Of a stretch of 64,000 nt of DNA, positions 61,528 through 64,000 are shown one piece after another. Both the position numbers and the translations under genes were made by a program. Position 1 is the stretch's first letter, and each line of letters opens with the position of its first letter. Below the pieces are notes generated by a model. It did no database searches. It saw only the letters and a list, made by a program, of their open reading frames with translations, and had not been told where the DNA came from. The DNA is from Corynebacterium afermentans subsp. afermentans (GTDB taxonomy: Bacteria; Actinomycetota; Actinomycetes; Mycobacteriales; Mycobacteriaceae): assembly GCF_030408355.1 (NCBI RefSeq), contig NZ_CP046606.1, positions 2,311,454 through 2,375,453 of the forward strand, read 5' to 3'.

Positions 61528-62493
61528 CTACTTACCTTGCTTCCGCTGCTTCTTCGTGCGGCGGTCCTTGGTGCGCGCGCCCGGGGCGGGGGCGGTGGTG
61601 CGCTTGAGCTCCACCTTGCGCGCCTCCTCGGCGGCCTCTTCTTTATCCATCTTGTTGTTCAGCCACATGGACTGGAAGAACGTCCAGACGTTGTTGGTGA
61701 GCATGTAGAACAGCAGGCCGATGTGCCAGATCACGCCGGTGGCAAGAATCATGACGGGGAAGAACCACATCATCATCTTGTTCATCAAGCCCATCTGGCT
61801 CTGCATCATCTCGGCCATCTCGCCCTGCGGCTTCGGGCCCTTGCCGGCAGCCTTGCGGGCCTCCTGGCGCTTGACCATGATGCGTGCGTTGAGGTGCGTA
61901 AACGCCGCACACAGCACAACCAGCGGCAGGCACACAGCGATGATCTGCGCGCGGGTCAGGTCCACGTTGCTGAACGCGGCGTAGGCTTCCTGCGGCATGG
62001 ACATGTACGCAGACAGCGGCACGCCGAAGAAATCTGCGTCCAGGAAAGACTGCACGTCTTCAGCCGGGAAGGCGTAGTTGGCGGTGGAGCGGTTTTCCTC
62101 CACAGACATTCCCAGCTCACTGGTGCGGTTAAAGGAGCGCAGCACGTGCAGCAGGCCGATGAAGATGGGCAGCTGCACAATCGGCACGATGCAGGACGAC
62201 AGCGGGTTCGTGCCGTTTTCGCGGTAGAGTTTCTGCGTCTCCTCGGCGATCTTCTGCTGGTCGCCCGCGTACTTCTCGCGGATCTCCTGCATCCGTGGCT
62301 GCATCTCCTGCATTTTGCGCATGGAGCGCATCTGGTTGACCATCGGCTTCAGCAGCAGCAGGCGCACCGTGCAGGTGAGCAGGACGATGGCCAGGATCCA
62401 GGAGATGCCCGAATCCTTGGAGATGACAAAGCCGAGAACCTCGTGCCAGAACCTCAGCACCCAGGAAATCGGCGAATAAATGAAATTCAGCAC
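61528..62493 (-). CDS. yidC: Membrane protein insertase YidC
   Basis: The 321-residue insertase places proteins into the cytoplasmic membrane. Seen: ISWVLRFWHEVLGFVISKDS as first helix, SGISWILAIVLLTCTVRLLL near residue 30, the coiled-coil cytoplasmic loop MRKMQEMQPRMQEIREKYAG near 62, NPLSSCIVPIVQLPIFIGLL near 95 and MWFFPVMILATGVIWHIGLL near 245, with a basic tail (TKDRRTKKQRKQGK) for ribosome contact. GAGG site before ATG. Nine bases after yidD. Confidence 0.95.
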   Translation of the reverse strand: MLNFIYSPISWVLRFWHEVLGFVISKDSGISWILAIVLLTCTVRLLLLKPMVNQMRSMRKMQEMQPRMQEIREKYAGDQQKIAEETQKLYRENGTNPLSSCIVPIVQLPIFIGLLHVLRSFNRTSELGMSVEENRSTANYAFPAEDVQSFLDADFFGVPLSAYMSMPQEAYAAFSNVDLTRAQIIAVCLPLVVLCAAFTHLNARIMVKRQEARKAAGKGPKPQGEMAEMMQSQMGLMNKMMMWFFPVMILATGVIWHIGLLFYMLTNNVWTFFQSMWLNNKMDKEEAAEEARKVELKRTTAPAPGARTKDRRTKKQRKQGK

Positions 62494-62502
62494 GTTTCGG
62501 TG

Positions 62503-62790
62503 TTACTCCTCACTCATTTCAATGCTGCCCGGCACCGGGTCGTAGCCGCCGGGGTGCCAGGGCCCGCATTTACACAGCCTGGCCGCGGCCATTGCGCCGC
62601 CGCGCACCGCCCCGTGGCGTGACACGGCTTCGAGCGCATATGCACTGCATACTGGCATAAAACGGCACGTCCCGCCCATCTTAAGGGGTGAGATGTACTT
62701 TTGGTAACCGCGAATCAGCCCCACCAGCAGTTTCGCCACAGGCCCCCTCGCGGCGGGGATTTCGCCGCCGGCGAAGTTGAAGTAGGCCAT
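62503..62790 (-). CDS. yidD: Membrane protein insertion efficiency factor YidD
   Basis: The 95-residue protein assists YidC. Seen: LLVGLIRGYQKYISPLKMGG near residue 22, CRFMPVCSAYALEAVSRHGA near 42 with the conserved cysteines, and CKCGPWHPGGYDPVP near 73. ATG 62790 shares one base with the rnpA stop codon (TAATG), so the pair is translationally coupled. Confidence 0.95.
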   Translation of the reverse strand: MAYFNFAGGEIPAARGPVAKLLVGLIRGYQKYISPLKMGGTCRFMPVCSAYALEAVSRHGAVRGGAMAAARLCKCGPWHPGGYDPVPGSIEMSEE

Positions 62791-63146
62791 TATCGTTTCT
62801 TTTGCGCTTTGTCCAGCGCTTTTTCAAGATCGCGCGCGAGCTCGTCGCTAGTTGCGGCGGCGGCGGGCGGCAGGGCGCGGATCACAACATCGCAGGAGCG
62901 CCCAAGCTTTTCGACGAGCTCCCGTTGCAGCACCACATTCCGCAACTTCCGCGACACGGCGTGGCGCGTCACGGCGTTGCCCACCTGCTTGGACACCACC
63001 AGGCCGAAGCGTGGCCCTCCCTGGATGACTACGTCGCCGCGCTGGTGCATATGCACCATTAACGTGCGAGACCCCGCGCGCACACCCTTCCTCATCGCAG
63101 TTTTGAAGTCTGCGGAGGAAGAAAGTTTGTGCGGGCGGGGTAACAC
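62790..63146 (-). CDS. rnpA: Ribonuclease P protein component
   Basis: The 118-residue basic protein supports the RNase P RNA in 5' maturation of tRNA. Seen: LPRPHKLSSSADFKTAMRKG at the start, RFGLVVSKQVGNAVTRHAVS near residue 48 and RKLRNVVLQRELV near 68, the family RNR-type signature region. GTG start at 63146, 13 bases after the rpmH stop. Confidence 0.95.
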   Translation of the reverse strand: MLPRPHKLSSSADFKTAMRKGVRAGSRTLMVHMHQRGDVVIQGGPRFGLVVSKQVGNAVTRHAVSRKLRNVVLQRELVEKLGRSCDVVIRALPPAAAATSDELARDLEKALDKAQKKR

Positions 63147-63159
63147 GCGCGGGTTAAAA

Positions 63160-63297
63160 CTATGCCGTCAGCTTTGCGCGGCCCTTCTTGCGGCGCGCGG
63201 AAACGATGGCGCGGCCGGCGCGGGTCTGCATGCGGGCACGGAAGCCGTGCTTGCGTGCGCGGCGACGGTTGTTCGGCTGGAAAGTCCGCTTAGACAC
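63160..63297 (-). CDS. rpmH: 50S ribosomal protein L34
   Basis: The 45-residue protein starts at GTG 63297 with AAGGAG nine bases upstream: [20 protein letters not shown], then [20 protein letters not shown] and AKLTA. The F-QPNNRRR and HGFR-RM-T--GR signatures are invariant in L34. It is the first gene left of the origin and is transcribed away from it, leading the rpmH-rnpA-yidD-yidC unit. Confidence 0.98.
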   Translation of the reverse strand: MSKRTFQPNNRRRARKHGFRARMQTRAGRAIVSARRKKGRAKLTA

Positions 63298-63673
63298 GGT
63301 GGACTCCTTGTGCGGTCATGAACAGCCGACGGCTCGTCAAAAGCCTCCCGGGGAAGTGGCCGTTCCAAATGTGAAACGTTGCGTTGAGATTGCGGTTCGG
63401 CTCCGAAGTTGGAGCGCATTTCGCGTGCAGCGCCTTCGCCAGCTCGCCTTGGATCAAGCGGCCCGGTGCCCGGCGGGGGCGGTGCTCTCAGATGTACGCC
63501 GGTACAACCGACGTAAAGACGGGGTTAAGACTACGCGAATTTGTCCGCCTCGGCCAAATCAACACGCACACTTTCTTCCAGGGGCGATCGGGTACCCCCG
63601 TAATTACAACGGTGTGTTTTTTCCCAGGTGGCGCGGGAAATCCTCCCCGCACCCTGCGAGAGATCTGAGAGTA
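63298..63673. other. Gene-free stretch between rpmH and the DnaA-box cluster
   Basis: No gene is supported here. It must hold the rpmH promoter(s) on the minus strand. I see no RNA gene or clear palindrome. Confidence 0.5.
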
Positions 63674-63968
63674 TGTGGACAGCTGTTCGACGCGACGAGT
63701 TATCCACAAAAACCCGCCTTGGCGAAGTTTCGACAGTCCGAGGTCGGAGCAGGTAACAATGAAGCAATCACCACAATCGCACAGCCTGGGGATGCACAGG
63801 CCTGTGGATAACTGTGAAGTACGGGTTGAGACTTTCGCCCAGAACTTGTCGTTTAAACAGGTCACAGCGTTACAAAACCTCGCACCCAGTTATCCACAGG
63901 GCGTGCAGTCCCTGTGGACAAACCGCGCTGCTAAAGTATCCACAGCTGTGGATAACTCTGTGGAACAG
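63674..63968. other. oriC: Origin region: cluster of DnaA boxes
   Basis: Seen: TTATCCACA at 63700 and 63890; its complement TGTGGATAA at 63804 and 63947; TGTGGACAG at 63674; TGTGGACAA at 63913; GTATCCACA at 63936; and a weaker TGTGGAACA near 63959. Known: DnaA binds TTATCCACA or TTGTCCACA, and actinobacterial origins lie between rpmH and dnaA or next to dnaA. dnaA itself should begin beyond 64000 on the + strand. Part of the origin may lie outside. Confidence 0.88.
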
Positions 63969-64000
63969 CAGGTGACAGCGCGCCGAGCGGGCGAGCAGAG

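Overview
The window is a GC-rich actinobacterial chromosome segment that ends just short of the replication origin, and it almost certainly comes from a Corynebacterium. The right end carries the classic origin-proximal order (reading leftward from the origin): rpmH, rnpA, yidD, yidC, rsmG, parA, parB. Beyond these, transcribed towards the origin, lie a mutT-like gene, a DUF6049-type gene, murJ, sigM, trxB, trxA and cwlM, as in mycobacteria and corynebacteria. The last 330 bases hold at least seven DnaA boxes, so dnaA should start just past the window. Further corynebacterial marks are a trpEGD(CF)BA operon behind a Trp-codon leader peptide, a DUF222/HNH gene, a 6C small RNA, small signal-peptide/one-TM proteins and a series of parS sites.

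Layout. 1-5.9 kb is a decayed accessory zone: remains of HigBA, a VapB-like orphan antitoxin, an orphan XRE (HipB/Y4mF-like) antitoxin, a paralogous family of unknown genes, an IS256-type insertion sequence and copies of a short dyad repeat. 6.0-28.3 kb is a large defence-type island. Its main operon, read on the minus strand, encodes an SNF2 helicase, a 1517-residue Eco57I/PglX-like adenine methyltransferase, an OLD-type ATPase-TOPRIM protein, a four-gene cluster of unknown function, a 2108-residue DEAD/DUF1998 helicase with a probable C-terminal nuclease domain, and a UvrD helicase with a RelE-like N-terminus. A GIY-YIG/DUF4357 protein converges on its end. 28.4-35 kb holds a membrane-anchored protein, 6C RNA, envelope proteins and a DAACS transporter. 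35-42 kb is the trp operon, to which a Rieske lipoprotein and an SBF-like transporter are joined. 43-47 kb holds small membrane or secreted proteins and the HNH gene. 47-64 kb is the conserved origin-proximal housekeeping block.

Most notable. Between the methyltransferase and the large helicase there are two accessory modules, separated by a copy of the helicase 5' end and a diverged copy of the methyltransferase 3' end. This looks like two allelic versions of one system, with different cargo at the same internal site, joined by recombination. The sequence also shows an 11-bp motif, GCYTATCGACG, far more frequent than chance, and six parS-like sites spread over about 22 kb.
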